From a virus, in IMG/VR virus record IMGVR_UViG_3300009152_000030, positions 1-64,000 of that record: a DNA stretch of 64,000 nucleotides. One strand, given 5' to 3'. This document shows, one piece after another, positions 8,863 through 17,516 of this stretch. Both the position numbers and the translations under genes were made by a program. The stretch's first letter is position 1. The number at the start of each line of letters is the position of its first letter. The notes under the pieces are model-generated. The model did not search any database. It worked only from the letters and a program-made list of their open reading frames with translations, and had not been told where the DNA came from.

Positions 8863-9128
8863 TCTGTGTCCCTTACATAGCAGACAGCCATTTTATTTGT
8901 TTTCTTGTCATAAAAAAAGTAGGAGGTCCTATATCCTAGAACGTCTCCTACTTTAATAGTTATGTCAAAAATTTCTCGATTCCAGATTTGCCTTTGAAAA
9001 TAAAGAAATAGATAATCTTCAAAATCTTCAAAAGAATCTAAAATAGAAAATCCAGGAGCTATTTCAATACTTTGTAAGTATGAAATAAAATCAGCAACTT
9101 TCTTATTAGATTCTAAGATAGTCGCCAT
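8859..9128 (-). CDS. hypothetical protein
   Basis: 89 residues, overlapping the next gene by four bases (ATGA). Rich in aromatic residues (FYFYDKK, YLFLYFQRQ) but without a clear membrane helix. No family recognised. Confidence 0.6.
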   Translation of the reverse strand: MATILESNKKVADFISYLQSIEIAPGFSILDSFEDFEDYLFLYFQRQIWNREIFDITIKVGDVLGYRTSYFFYDKKTNKMAVCYVRDTE

Positions 9129-9139
9129 ATTTTACTCCT

Positions 9140-9349
9140 CTAGTCCGTAAGAGTTATAAAGCTCTCGCAGCTATAGCACTTAGAATTTCTAGCTAAATAA
9201 GTATAAGTTAAAAATCGCCTACATTTCGGACAAGATACTCCGTCCTCTTCTTCGGCAGGATTTGAATCCCTAGATTTGCGCTCATTCTTTTGAGCCTTAA
9301 AGCCTTTAATCTCATGATCTGAGAAATCTTCTCTATAATTCTTTGACAT
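9140..9349 (-). CDS. small zinc-ribbon protein
   Basis: 69 residues. The C-terminal half has CPKC and CYSC about 20 residues apart, a one-zinc ribbon; the N-terminal half is charged (Lys, Glu, Asp). Possibly a nucleic-acid-binding adaptor, by inference only. Confidence 0.65.
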   Translation of the reverse strand: MSKNYREDFSDHEIKGFKAQKNERKSRDSNPAEEEDGVSCPKCRRFLTYTYLARNSKCYSCESFITLTD

Positions 9350-9367
9350 AATTAATTTATTTATTTC

Positions 9368-9454
9368 CTAATGATAAGTAACTGTAAAGACACATTGATT
9401 ATCGGTTAGATAATTCTTCAATGCAAATGACAATTTCTTTTGATTAATATCCAT
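9368..9454 (-). CDS. very small hypothetical protein (28 residues)
   Basis: ATG at 9454 preceded by AAAGGA with a six-base spacer; reads MDINQKKLSFALKNYL and ends at TAG 9368. It fills the gap between two longer genes and is supported only by the ribosome-binding site and tiling. Confidence 0.4.
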   Translation of the reverse strand: MDINQKKLSFALKNYLTDNQCVFTVTYH

Positions 9455-9467
9455 TAATATCCTTTAT

Positions 9468-10097
9468 TTACTTCAATATAGTGCGATAGTCTGATAGATC
9501 GTATTTTGGATTTGCCTGTGAAACCTTATCAGAGATAAGCTTATAAGCAACTTTCGCAAGAGCTCTAAAGTCAGGTCTGTCTGGGGTACCAAATTGTAGA
9601 TCACAGGAATCTATAACCTCTTCATATATAGGATACTCCATTCTTGCCTGTGCAGTCAAAGGATGAATGCGAATTTTTGTTGTAGAATCAGTGACTGAAT
9701 AGTCAGCAATCCAAACAAACTTATCGGTATTTGGTCGACCAAGAAAAGCTCGCTTAAGCCTAGACAAAGCAACCTTTCTGCCCTCATGTTTATCATAAGG
9801 ATCTACAGGATTATGGACAGACAAAGCAAAAGCAAATTCAGAATCACCAAGACGAAAAGCCGCAGTAGTTACATACCTAACTGACAGGCCAGTCTCTATG
9901 CGATTCTTCTTTGAAAAAATTCCTCTATTCCGGTTATACAAAGTAGCAAGATAGCTTGCGTTGTCATACATATTAGAATTCTTTAGTTCTGAAATCTGAT
10001 AGACTTGACAAGAATGCTCACTGTAATCGTGCTTACGAACAAACAAAGCACTGGAAAAAGTAACCCTCTCATCTGACTTAAAAACATTAGTAGTCAT
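9468..10097 (-). CDS. hypothetical protein
   Basis: 209 residues, soluble, basic and acidic residues mixed, no recognised motif. Next to a two-helix membrane protein gene and a helix-turn-helix gene, all reading leftward. Confidence 0.65.
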   Translation of the reverse strand: MTTNVFKSDERVTFSSALFVRKHDYSEHSCQVYQISELKNSNMYDNASYLATLYNRNRGIFSKKNRIETGLSVRYVTTAAFRLGDSEFAFALSVHNPVDPYDKHEGRKVALSRLKRAFLGRPNTDKFVWIADYSVTDSTTKIRIHPLTAQARMEYPIYEEVIDSCDLQFGTPDRPDFRALAKVAYKLISDKVSQANPKYDLSDYRTILK

Positions 10098-10105
10098 AAT
10101 GCTCC

Positions 10106-10369
10106 TTATATAGTGTTATATAGTTGTTTCTTTCTTAAACTAAATAGGAATAAACAAGTAAATTCACTAATTACTCCTGCAGCTACTGCTGTAAATGACA
10201 TTGAAATGCCAGTTATAAACAATAGATTTGCAAATGTAACCGCAGCGTCAAATAGGAATTCATGTTTGAAGAAAAACAATTGAACTCTAATAGGTAATTT
10301 TGTAAATGTATGATAGGTTGAGTAACCTAGTAATATTCCAAAAAATACAGCGGCTAGTATAAGGCCCAT
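10106..10369 (-). CDS. small membrane protein, two to three helices
   Basis: 87 residues. Hydrophobic segments at about residues 1-20 and 40-75 (TFANLLFITGISMSFTAVAA), with a basic loop between and a basic C-terminus. Function unknown; a holin role is possible because a transglycosylase gene follows 1.7 kb away, but the gene is not adjacent. Confidence 0.6.
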   Translation of the reverse strand: MGLILAAVFFGILLGYSTYHTFTKLPIRVQLFFFKHEFLFDAAVTFANLLFITGISMSFTAVAAGVISEFTCLFLFSLRKKQLYNTI

Positions 10370-10382
10370 AGCTTAAATCCTA

Positions 10383-10898
10383 CTACTTAGAGATATCTCT
10401 GGTATTGAAAGTATTTGGATTAATACTAGAAAGGTCAGTGAGAAAGGACTCGGCGTAACGGCGAGAGATCTCCTTACGCTCATGCTGAGTCCAGACACTA
10501 GCAGTGCTAGGTGAGATGCCACCTAGAGCAGCAGCCACACGAGTTGAATACTTGGTGGATACAGCATGGACTAGTGAGCGATGCATAGGATGCACCTTAC
10601 CAGTACGAGTACGGTACTCACGGGCCCGCACAAGCGTCGTAATGACGTTGTCAAACTTACCATCAGTCTTGTTACGATTACGAACAAGATTAGTAAGAGC
10701 AGTCGTCGTAATCTTAAGATCACGGCTCACTTGAGCAGTGGAAATCCCACATGAATGGCCAATATCACGTGCACGAACAGCAAAGATATCATTGCCAGTC
10801 GTGGTGTAAGTGTCAATGTTGCGCCAGTAAGCAGTAACATTGTACTCAGATGTAGAACGGATATTAGCTGAGGGATTTGAATTAGTTGTGTCTGACAT
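10383..10898 (-). CDS. helix-turn-helix DNA-binding-like protein
   Basis: 171 residues, basic. Two segments look like helix-turn-helix units: GISTAQVSRDLKITTTALTN near residue 50 and VAAALGGISPSTASVWTQ near residue 130. Thr, Ser and Arg are abundant, and the gene is visibly richer in G+C than its neighbours, so it may be a recent acquisition. Possible transcription regulator; target unknown. Confidence 0.6.
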   Translation of the reverse strand: MSDTTNSNPSANIRSTSEYNVTAYWRNIDTYTTTGNDIFAVRARDIGHSCGISTAQVSRDLKITTTALTNLVRNRNKTDGKFDNVITTLVRAREYRTRTGKVHPMHRSLVHAVSTKYSTRVAAALGGISPSTASVWTQHERKEISRRYAESFLTDLSSINPNTFNTRDISK

Positions 10899-10912
10899 TC
10901 TGTATCCTTTGA

Positions 10913-11548
10913 TTAGTTTTGATTAGAGTTAATATTAGACAATATAGTCATAAGCGAAAAAATATCTTTTATGTTTTCAGCACTAACAACCTTGGGCAAA
11001 TTAAACAAAAGGTCTTCAACATTGTCTCCTGAGTAAATTCCTTTAGTCCTACGAGAATACATATACGGAATAAGACACGATCTTTCACTTAGAAAAAACG
11101 TATAGTCATGTATATGGTCTAGTAGGTAATGAGATAGGTCTACAAATCTTCCATCGAAATAGAAAATATCAGAATACGGGCTATCTACAACCTTAAGTTT
11201 ATTAGCTTTAATTGCTTGTACACACATTAAATAGGCATATATATCACAATCAATAATTTGATAATTATATTGAATTGCGTATCTCTCATCTCCAAGAGGA
11301 GCAAAATTACTGGGATATGCTATAAGACAAAAATCACCAGGAATAGATTTCCTTATAAGTTTTGTAGTCTTATCAACACTTGCTTTAATATCAAGATCTT
11401 CAAGCGTCCCAGTTTCTTTAAAGTCAATATCATCTGGTCGGTTTTTAAGACCAAAAATTCCAATGTAATTACCAACAAGTCTAGTTCCATACAAAAGACT
11501 AGACAAATTTTCTTGTCTAATCCTTGCAATCAACTTTTCTATATCCAT
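10913..11548 (-). CDS. hypothetical protein, possible nucleotidyltransferase fold
   Basis: 211 residues. LLYGTRLVGN followed by RPDDIDF recalls the GSxxxG...DxD core of minimal nucleotidyltransferases, and a later IIDCDIYAY could hold another acidic residue. The match is weak and unsupported by length or context. Confidence 0.5.
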   Translation of the reverse strand: MDIEKLIARIRQENLSSLLYGTRLVGNYIGIFGLKNRPDDIDFKETGTLEDLDIKASVDKTTKLIRKSIPGDFCLIAYPSNFAPLGDERYAIQYNYQIIDCDIYAYLMCVQAIKANKLKVVDSPYSDIFYFDGRFVDLSHYLLDHIHDYTFFLSERSCLIPYMYSRRTKGIYSGDNVEDLLFNLPKVVSAENIKDIFSLMTILSNINSNQN

Positions 11549-11549
11549 T

Positions 11550-12134
11550 CTACTCCTCTAGATGTCTTGTTTTGTCATTCAAATCAGACAAACAAGAAAA
11601 ATCAAAAACAAAATGTTTAAACATTTTAGTCTTCTTAAAGTTTTTGTCTAAAGTTAATATTTTGTAGTGACATATTTTATGTTTTTTACTAAGATCAAGA
11701 ACAATATTCCTTATAGAATCATAGGTTGCATCGTCTCCATTTTTAATATAGTAGACAGTGTTTTCCTCCTCTATAAGGAATACGTTCTTTTTCCTAAAAC
11801 TTTCACTTGGATAAAAAACTATGTTATGACCTAACTTCATATGTAAATAAAAGAATATAGCTAACGTGAGTACAAAGAACGCTCTAGAGTCGGGATGTTG
11901 TTCACATTTTTTTGTATAGTCTTTTATAGCTGCATAAGTTTTTAAATCATAATAGTATTTATCTAAGTCTAAAGTATTTAGAGTTTCTGGAAAGGTAATA
12001 TCTTTCATGTCAACTAAAAGTGTATCACTGAAGTAATCAGTAATATTTAATACTTTAGTATAGAACCATATTACTATCTGCCAGATAACCTGATCATTAG
12101 TTAAGTTTAGCGTATCTATCTTGTTGACGCTCAA
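11550..12134 (-). CDS. hypothetical protein
   Basis: 194 residues, Lys/Asp/Tyr-rich, with one hydrophobic stretch (VLTLAIFFYLHM) in the middle. It overlaps the 3' end of the transglycosylase gene by 38 bases. No family recognised. Confidence 0.6.
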   Translation of the reverse strand: MSVNKIDTLNLTNDQVIWQIVIWFYTKVLNITDYFSDTLLVDMKDITFPETLNTLDLDKYYYDLKTYAAIKDYTKKCEQHPDSRAFFVLTLAIFFYLHMKLGHNIVFYPSESFRKKNVFLIEEENTVYYIKNGDDATYDSIRNIVLDLSKKHKICHYKILTLDKNFKKTKMFKHFVFDFSCLSDLNDKTRHLEE

Positions 12135-12642
12135 ACTGTCTCCTAAGTCGATAATGATTTTTTAGATAGGCATAGCCTCTAGCTCCGCATACAATACCTT
12201 GATTATAATGGCAAGGCCAATCTTCTTTGTAGCGTGTCTCAAGGTGCCTATAAGTATTTATGAACTCTTTAGTTCCACTATATGGATTCTTAAGAAGATC
12301 ACAAGCATCATTGTATTTCATTTTACGCAATTTTTTATTAGGTAGCCATTTAGGTATCTGTTGATACAGGCCGCATTCACCAGAAGAGCCAATTGCCTCT
12401 TTAGTAAATCTGCTTTCTTGGAATGCGACGGCCAGAACAATTGCTTTTTCTTGCTTGGATAACTTTTTGTCAATTGAAGTTTTTTCAATTGCATCCGAGA
12501 TTAAGTATTTATCTGAATCAGAGATGTATTCATATTTATCCAAGATCCGATATGTGTCTGTTGCCTTAATCGCATCGTACTCAATGAGATTTCTCATTGG
12601 CACAATCCAGAATGACAGCAACATTAGTATTTTCGTAAGCAT
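12097..12642 (-). CDS. lytic transglycosylase-like (SLT fold) protein
   Basis: Predicted to cleave peptidoglycan. The SLT/lysozyme-like core is visible: AVAFQESRFTKEAIGSSGE with the catalytic Glu in QES, then CGLYQQIP, and later YNQG. A hydrophobic N-terminus (ILMLLSFWIVP) suggests a signal peptide or anchor. 181 residues, so only the catalytic domain. Either an endolysin or a virion-associated muralytic enzyme; no holin is clearly adjacent. Confidence 0.8.
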   Translation of the reverse strand: MLTKILMLLSFWIVPMRNLIEYDAIKATDTYRILDKYEYISDSDKYLISDAIEKTSIDKKLSKQEKAIVLAVAFQESRFTKEAIGSSGECGLYQQIPKWLPNKKLRKMKYNDACDLLKNPYSGTKEFINTYRHLETRYKEDWPCHYNQGIVCGARGYAYLKNHYRLRRQFERQQDRYAKLN

Positions 12643-12654
12643 TTTCTCCTTGTA

Positions 12655-13050
12655 TTACAATGCGCTAAACAACCCTCCTCCATTAGAATAGATTACCTTT
12701 TTCAAAGGATACCAGCTAATGAGCTCTTCGCAGAGCGCACAAGGCTTACTATTCTTAAGCTCAAGAGTGTTAGGTTGAACCCTAACTACATACAAGCTAG
12801 CACCACTAAGGTCGCTAGTAGGGAATCCATGTAGACATGTCATCTCAGCGTGCATCGTATCTCTCAAGCTATTCGGGAAGTTATGCTTTAGGAATGGGGA
12901 ACCTTTGACCGTGTTAAAACCGGTACTAATGATTGTACCACCCTTAATGAGGACTGCGCCATGGCAGAACCTCTCATAACTGGATCGTCTAGCTTGTTTA
13001 ATAGCAACTCGAATATATCCTAGTTCTTTCTTACTGAGGTTATACTCCAT
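12655..13050 (-). CDS. cytidine/deoxycytidylate deaminase-like protein
   Basis: 131 residues. Zinc deaminase motifs are complete: HAEMTC (His and the proton-shuttling Glu) and PCALC (two zinc Cys). Predicted to deaminate dCMP or cytidine to the uracil form, supplying dUMP to ThyX. The short length, with an N-terminal RSSYERFCHGAVLIKGG, is like dCMP/cytidine deaminase-family phage proteins; substrate is not decided by sequence. Confidence 0.82.
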   Translation of the reverse strand: MEYNLSKKELGYIRVAIKQARRSSYERFCHGAVLIKGGTIISTGFNTVKGSPFLKHNFPNSLRDTMHAEMTCLHGFPTSDLSGASLYVVRVQPNTLELKNSKPCALCEELISWYPLKKVIYSNGGGLFSAL

Positions 13051-13062
13051 AAATTATTTCCT

Positions 13063-14211
13063 TTATTCGTAGTCTCTTAATGCTTTTGCATATGGAAACC
13101 TAGGTACCCCATCAGGGGTAAGATTGAAATATTGAATAGTTACCTGCTTACCTATAAGTGAATCTTTGTTCTCCCATAGTCTCACAAGATAATCATGAGG
13201 GCCCATAATATTACTATTAAAGTGGCGACCGTCTGACATGACCAGAGTAAATGCCCCAGCCATGCCAGACTTGTTCCCCTCGCCCTCAACAACACTAACA
13301 ATCTCATACTCGCTATCGATAAACTTCTTAAGCTTTAGAAGATTCTTACTTCGCTTATTTTCATAAGCAGTATTTCTTCTAAGCATAAGACCTTCATATC
13401 CTTCCTTAAGATATGCACTAAGCTTAGCCTGGACTTCTTCCTGGCTGTTTACAGTGTGTGTTTCAACTGTTGTGACATATTTCATGTCGATCAGTTTCAT
13501 ACCAAACGTATTGTATTGCTTAAAGAACTTAAGACGGTCAATGAAGTTACCACTTACCATATTGTCGTAGCACCAAAATTGAATATACTTCTTGCTTTCA
13601 GCAAGCTGAGCATCGTCAATCTTCTGTCGTTTAACAAGCTCTACAATCCTATTAAAGTTATCCTTAAATTCATGATTGTAAAGCTCGCCATCTAGTTGTA
13701 CATCTGGGCATTTCTCAAAGAATGGCTCAAGAGCTGAGTTGATATGAGGGCATGAAACAATCTTTTCATTGTTTCTAGTCCACATACCATCCTTATTGAT
13801 CCGGCACCGAATGCCATCTAGCTTAGGCTGAGTATAAGCAGGCCAAGTAATGTCATCTGCGTAGTCATCGTAGTTCTTAGCGAGCATTACCTGGTAAGGT
13901 AGAGCCTCATCTACGTTTTCGACAGTCTCAGTATAACCTTTCTTGATCTGTTTATCCCATTTAGCCTTTGCTTCCTTAGCTGCCTGGTCAGCAGCAGTAG
14001 TCGCATTTTTCTTGCCAACATTCATTGGCCCACAAACAGTAGGCTTACTGGTAGTTTTAACACCATCAATATGCCCACTTGTTGTGTAAAATGAACCATT
14101 ACCTAAAACGGCAATAGTCCATTCCTCAATTTTATTGCCATTTACCTTCCTATAAAGGGTAGGCAAAAAGTAATTAGTTACACTATCATCAGTAGTTTCT
14201 ACTTGTTCCAT
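13063..14211 (-). CDS. ATP-dependent DNA ligase
   Basis: Seals nicks in DNA. Motif I is KLDGIRCR (AMP-accepting Lys in KxDG), followed by a motif III region with DGELY, a motif IV EGLMLRR and motif V LLKLKKF, then an OB-fold C-terminus. 382 residues, close to T7-type ligases, with an N-terminal WGR-like segment (about residues 20-80: a TTSGHIDG...K pattern) before the catalytic domain. The start at 14211 follows GGGAGG; the ATG six codons earlier has no box. Confidence 0.88.
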   Translation of the reverse strand: MEQVETTDDSVTNYFLPTLYRKVNGNKIEEWTIAVLGNGSFYTTSGHIDGVKTTSKPTVCGPMNVGKKNATTAADQAAKEAKAKWDKQIKKGYTETVENVDEALPYQVMLAKNYDDYADDITWPAYTQPKLDGIRCRINKDGMWTRNNEKIVSCPHINSALEPFFEKCPDVQLDGELYNHEFKDNFNRIVELVKRQKIDDAQLAESKKYIQFWCYDNMVSGNFIDRLKFFKQYNTFGMKLIDMKYVTTVETHTVNSQEEVQAKLSAYLKEGYEGLMLRRNTAYENKRSKNLLKLKKFIDSEYEIVSVVEGEGNKSGMAGAFTLVMSDGRHFNSNIMGPHDYLVRLWENKDSLIGKQVTIQYFNLTPDGVPRFPYAKALRDYE

Positions 14212-15269
14212 GGAAAATATTCCTCCCAATTAACAATTTCTGGATGATCAGAGAAAATCACCTCTTCCTGTAGAAGATTAGGACATTCTCTTTCAATAAT
14301 TCCTGCAATAGTATCCTGCATTTGCTTAAGCGCTTGGCAAACAACAAGCTCATTCTGATAATAAAATTTAAATGGATTACCATCCTGAATCCTATTAAGA
14401 ATATCGCCTTTGTTAATGACAACATTAGTTACACCAGACAGACGAATCGCAGAAATCATCTTATCAAGATTAAGATAATTAACAATTCTTTGACGTCCAG
14501 TAGTTGTACCCTGTTCCTTTCCAAGCCTGCCAATCTCAGCAAGAACTGGATCCGTCATAAGACTAACAGGAAACATAGGATCAGCACCACTCTTTGTATC
14601 GTACATCTTACCAACGCCAATAATACGATAAATATCTCTAGGAGAAAACCCAAGAGAACAAGCATTATATGGCAAGGTAGAACTACTAGTAACATATGGG
14701 TATGATCCATGATCAATATCCAACCAAACGCTCTGTGCACCTTCTGCAAGAATGCAACCAAAAAGTTTCTCATCCCAGATCCACTTAGGATCAAGTAGTT
14801 CAACTGCCCGAATTCCTTTACGTAACATCTTATCTGAGTAACACGGAGCAATACCTTGTCCTGTAGTACCAAGATGCGAAAGATAATTAGTGTCATAGCT
14901 AATGTGATCTTGAGTAATTACATGAGCCTTAGGCGAAACTTTAACAAGGCTTGTATCAAATCCATTAGCTTCAAGATAGGCAATCTCTGCCATAAACTTG
15001 CTAACGTTAATTACGCAAGCAGGGCCAATAATACTGGGAACGCCGTGGAATACACCACTAGGGATAAGGTGAGTCTTGTACTGCTTACCATCAAGGTAGA
15101 CAGTATGACCTGCATTAGGGCCACCATTAAAGCGACAAACAAAGTCATATTGTTGGTAGTCAACAAGTGAGCTAACAATCTTGCCTTTGCCTTCGTCTCC
15201 CCAGGCAAGTCCAACAACAATATCAACAAATTCTACTTCTCGAGAAGCAGAGTAATTATTAGATTCCAT
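14199..15269 (-). CDS. purA: adenylosuccinate synthetase
   Basis: Joins IMP and aspartate using GTP to make adenylosuccinate, the step toward AMP. Signature motifs: LAWGDEGKGK (GTP loop with the catalytic Asp), GGPNAGHTV, GTTGQGIAP, WLDIDHGSYPYVTSSST and GTTTGRQR (Asp-binding loop). 356 residues, shorter than the usual 430 of bacterial PurA. The Asp of GDEGKGK is kept; PurZ enzymes, which make 2-aminoadenine in Z-DNA phages, replace it, so this is most likely PurA. Start chosen at 15269 (AAGGAG box). Confidence 0.9.
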   Translation of the reverse strand: MESNNYSASREVEFVDIVVGLAWGDEGKGKIVSSLVDYQQYDFVCRFNGGPNAGHTVYLDGKQYKTHLIPSGVFHGVPSIIGPACVINVSKFMAEIAYLEANGFDTSLVKVSPKAHVITQDHISYDTNYLSHLGTTGQGIAPCYSDKMLRKGIRAVELLDPKWIWDEKLFGCILAEGAQSVWLDIDHGSYPYVTSSSTLPYNACSLGFSPRDIYRIIGVGKMYDTKSGADPMFPVSLMTDPVLAEIGRLGKEQGTTTGRQRIVNYLNLDKMISAIRLSGVTNVVINKGDILNRIQDGNPFKFYYQNELVVCQALKQMQDTIAGIIERECPNLLQEEVIFSDHPEIVNWEEYFPWNK

Positions 15270-15277
15270 GAATCTCC

Positions 15278-16336
15278 TTAAAAGGCATAACGAACTTGGC
15301 ACCAAGGAATAAATTTCTTAATGCCAGAACAAAAAGCTTTGACATTCTCACCTTTAAGTCCGTACTTATAGCAAAGCACATCGGCTTTATTAGCTTTGAT
15401 TTGCTGATTCTCAGGAGTCCAGAGAAATTCTTCACCCTTGGGATTCCATTGCATGTTAATATCATGCAAGTCAGAGCTATGAGTTAGGAAAATAACCTCA
15501 GATTTCATCTGAAGCTTAGCTTTATCTGTTAGCTTGGAGTCCATAAGTTTCCAAAGCTCAACCCAATCTTTTTTCCACTGCTTATCTCCGTACATAATTA
15601 CAGGAGAAAAGTTAGCATGAACTTCATAGCCAGCCTCAACAAGTACATTCATTGCATCAATGCGATCTTCAATAGGTGAAGTCCTAATATCAACATACTT
15701 AGATACTGTTTGTGGCATTAGGCTATAACGAATTCTTGTACGATCTCTAGGATCAAACTTTAAGAATGGATCAATATTAACAGTTTTAGTTGCAAAAGTC
15801 AACTTACCATGCTTGGTGCTCTTAATAGCTTCCATTAGTACAAATGGATTATCGCTAATCATTGCGTCAATGCTAACATCATTATTATTACCAATGTCAT
15901 AAATCCAGTATTCCGGATCACATTGATTAGGTTCGTTCTTAGGGCCAAGGGCATTGCAATGATCTACAATGCTTTGTGCAACCTTTTCACTATTAAGAAA
16001 TACTGTCAAAGGATTACTGCCACCCTTGCGCCTAGCAACATAGCAATACTGACATGCACTTAAGCAGCCATTACTATGTGATGGAGCAATAAAGTCTGAA
16101 CTTCTACCGTTAACTGTGCTTTCTAGAATCTTAAGCTTACCAAGGACCAAGATGTGCTTCTTGGCCTTAATCCAATCAATAGGATCCATATCTACTAGAT
16201 CTGGAATCTTCCAGTGACTAGCAACTTTTTTAACCTGCGCATCAGGAAATCTATTTAGAATAGAATCAAGTCTGTTTTGCTCAGGCTGTGAATAGTTATT
16301 ATTCTCTACATAGATAGTCTTAAAGTCTAGTTTCAA
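15278..16336 (-). CDS. splB: spore photoproduct lyase-like radical SAM protein
   Basis: Predicted to reverse UV-made thymine dimers (spore photoproduct) by radical chemistry. The cluster motif is CLSACQYCYV (CxxxCxxC) near residue 90, preceded by PSHSNG, as in SplB, and the rest follows that family's layout (SLMPQTV, ANFSPVI, SEVIFLTHS). 352 residues. Substrate in a vegetative phage could be another thymine lesion. Lies between purA and a hypothetical gene; two other UV/uracil repair genes are in the window. Confidence 0.85.
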   Translation of the reverse strand: MKLDFKTIYVENNNYSQPEQNRLDSILNRFPDAQVKKVASHWKIPDLVDMDPIDWIKAKKHILVLGKLKILESTVNGRSSDFIAPSHSNGCLSACQYCYVARRKGGSNPLTVFLNSEKVAQSIVDHCNALGPKNEPNQCDPEYWIYDIGNNNDVSIDAMISDNPFVLMEAIKSTKHGKLTFATKTVNIDPFLKFDPRDRTRIRYSLMPQTVSKYVDIRTSPIEDRIDAMNVLVEAGYEVHANFSPVIMYGDKQWKKDWVELWKLMDSKLTDKAKLQMKSEVIFLTHSSDLHDINMQWNPKGEEFLWTPENQQIKANKADVLCYKYGLKGENVKAFCSGIKKFIPWCQVRYAF

Positions 16337-16339
16337 GCT

Positions 16340-16972
16340 TTACTCCACGGTTGTGAATTCTGTCATATAATGGTCGCTTGTCTGCATAGCACGCAGATCT
16401 TCGACGGAATAAATATTCATGTCAATGAAGTAGCCAGGATTATTACGAATTCGATTACTAACCCAAGCAGAATCAATCCAAATGCAGCGATTGTTCGGAT
16501 AGGCAAAATAGTTGCCATCCATACCTGCAAAGAAGTGAGCACACTTGTGCTCTGGAGTTTCTGAGAAGTTGACGTCTAGCGCGCCCGCCTTGTTCTCCCA
16601 AGACCAGTCTAAAGTAAATAGATACTTACCTGTACGTCTTGTACCAGTAGGGCCAATAAGCTCTGCTGAGAGTCCTGCTAGCCGCGCTCTAACCTGTACA
16701 TCAATGTATGGCGAGAAACAATCCCAGTAAACGTGCTCTGTCAAAGGCAAGATTGGCGCATCCTTCTTCCAACAAAAAGCTGTAATAGGACGACGAGTCC
16801 AATTTACTCCATTGTCAAGAAAAGCCTCAAACAATGGAACCCGTTTCTCAATAGAAGCTACTGAGTGTACGTCACAGGGAGTAAACTCCCCATGACCACT
16901 AGTATGATTGAACAAGTACTCGTTTCGAATCAGACAAGTAACTGTAGGGATATTATGGTTTAGATAAGACAT
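16340..16972 (-). CDS. hypothetical protein
   Basis: 210 residues rich in Trp, His and Cys (for example WTRRPITAFCWKK, DWSWENK, HKCAHFFAGMDG). No family recognised. Starts eight bases after the next upstream gene. Confidence 0.65.
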   Translation of the reverse strand: MSYLNHNIPTVTCLIRNEYLFNHTSGHGEFTPCDVHSVASIEKRVPLFEAFLDNGVNWTRRPITAFCWKKDAPILPLTEHVYWDCFSPYIDVQVRARLAGLSAELIGPTGTRRTGKYLFTLDWSWENKAGALDVNFSETPEHKCAHFFAGMDGNYFAYPNNRCIWIDSAWVSNRIRNNPGYFIDMNIYSVEDLRAMQTSDHYMTEFTTVE

Positions 16973-16980
16973 TTTATACC

Positions 16981-17346
16981 TTAAGGAGCGCCATCCAATG
17001 CATCAATAAGAGCCAATCCTTCAAGAGGATAGCCCCAAGCATTACAAGCTCTGCCCTTAACTTCCCATCTGGGGATAGCATAGAGATCATCCATTGCTTT
17101 GCCTTCACCCATTCGTACATAAATACTATTGTCCTTGTAAGCTAAGCGGACAAGACTAAGTAGACATCCCACTGTTGCAGGGTCGCTAACATCTGGAAGT
17201 CCACCAGGAAGATCTTCGTATTCACCGTCAGGAATACGAATATAAGATTTAGTCTCAGGAAAATAGACGCGCATACCTCCAATCCATTTCCAATGCTTAG
17301 ACTTCATAGCCCTCTCAAGAGGCTCTCTAACTATAATTAGATCCAT
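16981..17346 (-). CDS. hypothetical phage protein, paralogue of 17517-17912
   Basis: 121 residues. Shares KHWKW.GGM, SDPATVGCLLSLVR and a final ALDGAP with the gene 170 bases upstream (KHWQWKIGM, SDPATLGCLLAVVR, ALEAAP). Proteins with the PATLGCLL motif are frequent in phages; their function is unknown. The pair is a local duplication. Confidence 0.7.
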   Translation of the reverse strand: MDLIIVREPLERAMKSKHWKWIGGMRVYFPETKSYIRIPDGEYEDLPGGLPDVSDPATVGCLLSLVRLAYKDNSIYVRMGEGKAMDDLYAIPRWEVKGRACNAWGYPLEGLALIDALDGAP

Positions 17347-17468
17347 TAGTATTCCTCTCTATCGCCAGAAGGCGGCTCAAGATCATAACAATCATTAACA
17401 CCAGCAATACCATGAAGCATTGCTGTTTCCCAATAAGTTTCACTCTCTTCTAGATTCAAATCTTCCAT
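17346..17468 (-). CDS. small acidic protein (40 residues)
   Basis: ATG at 17468 with a GGAG box; reads MEDLNLEESETYWETAMLHG and ends in TAATG overlapping the next gene. Very acidic; no family. Confidence 0.5.
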   Translation of the reverse strand: MEDLNLEESETYWETAMLHGIAGVNDCYDLEPPSGDREEY

Positions 17469-17516
17469 AAAAGTCTCCAGTTATTATTTAGATCTTCAAT
17501 AGGGAGTAATAGATAT

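Noticed and set aside
14199-15269. PurZ (2-aminoadenylosuccinate synthetase)
   Set aside because: The GDEGKGK Asp is present; PurZ replaces it.
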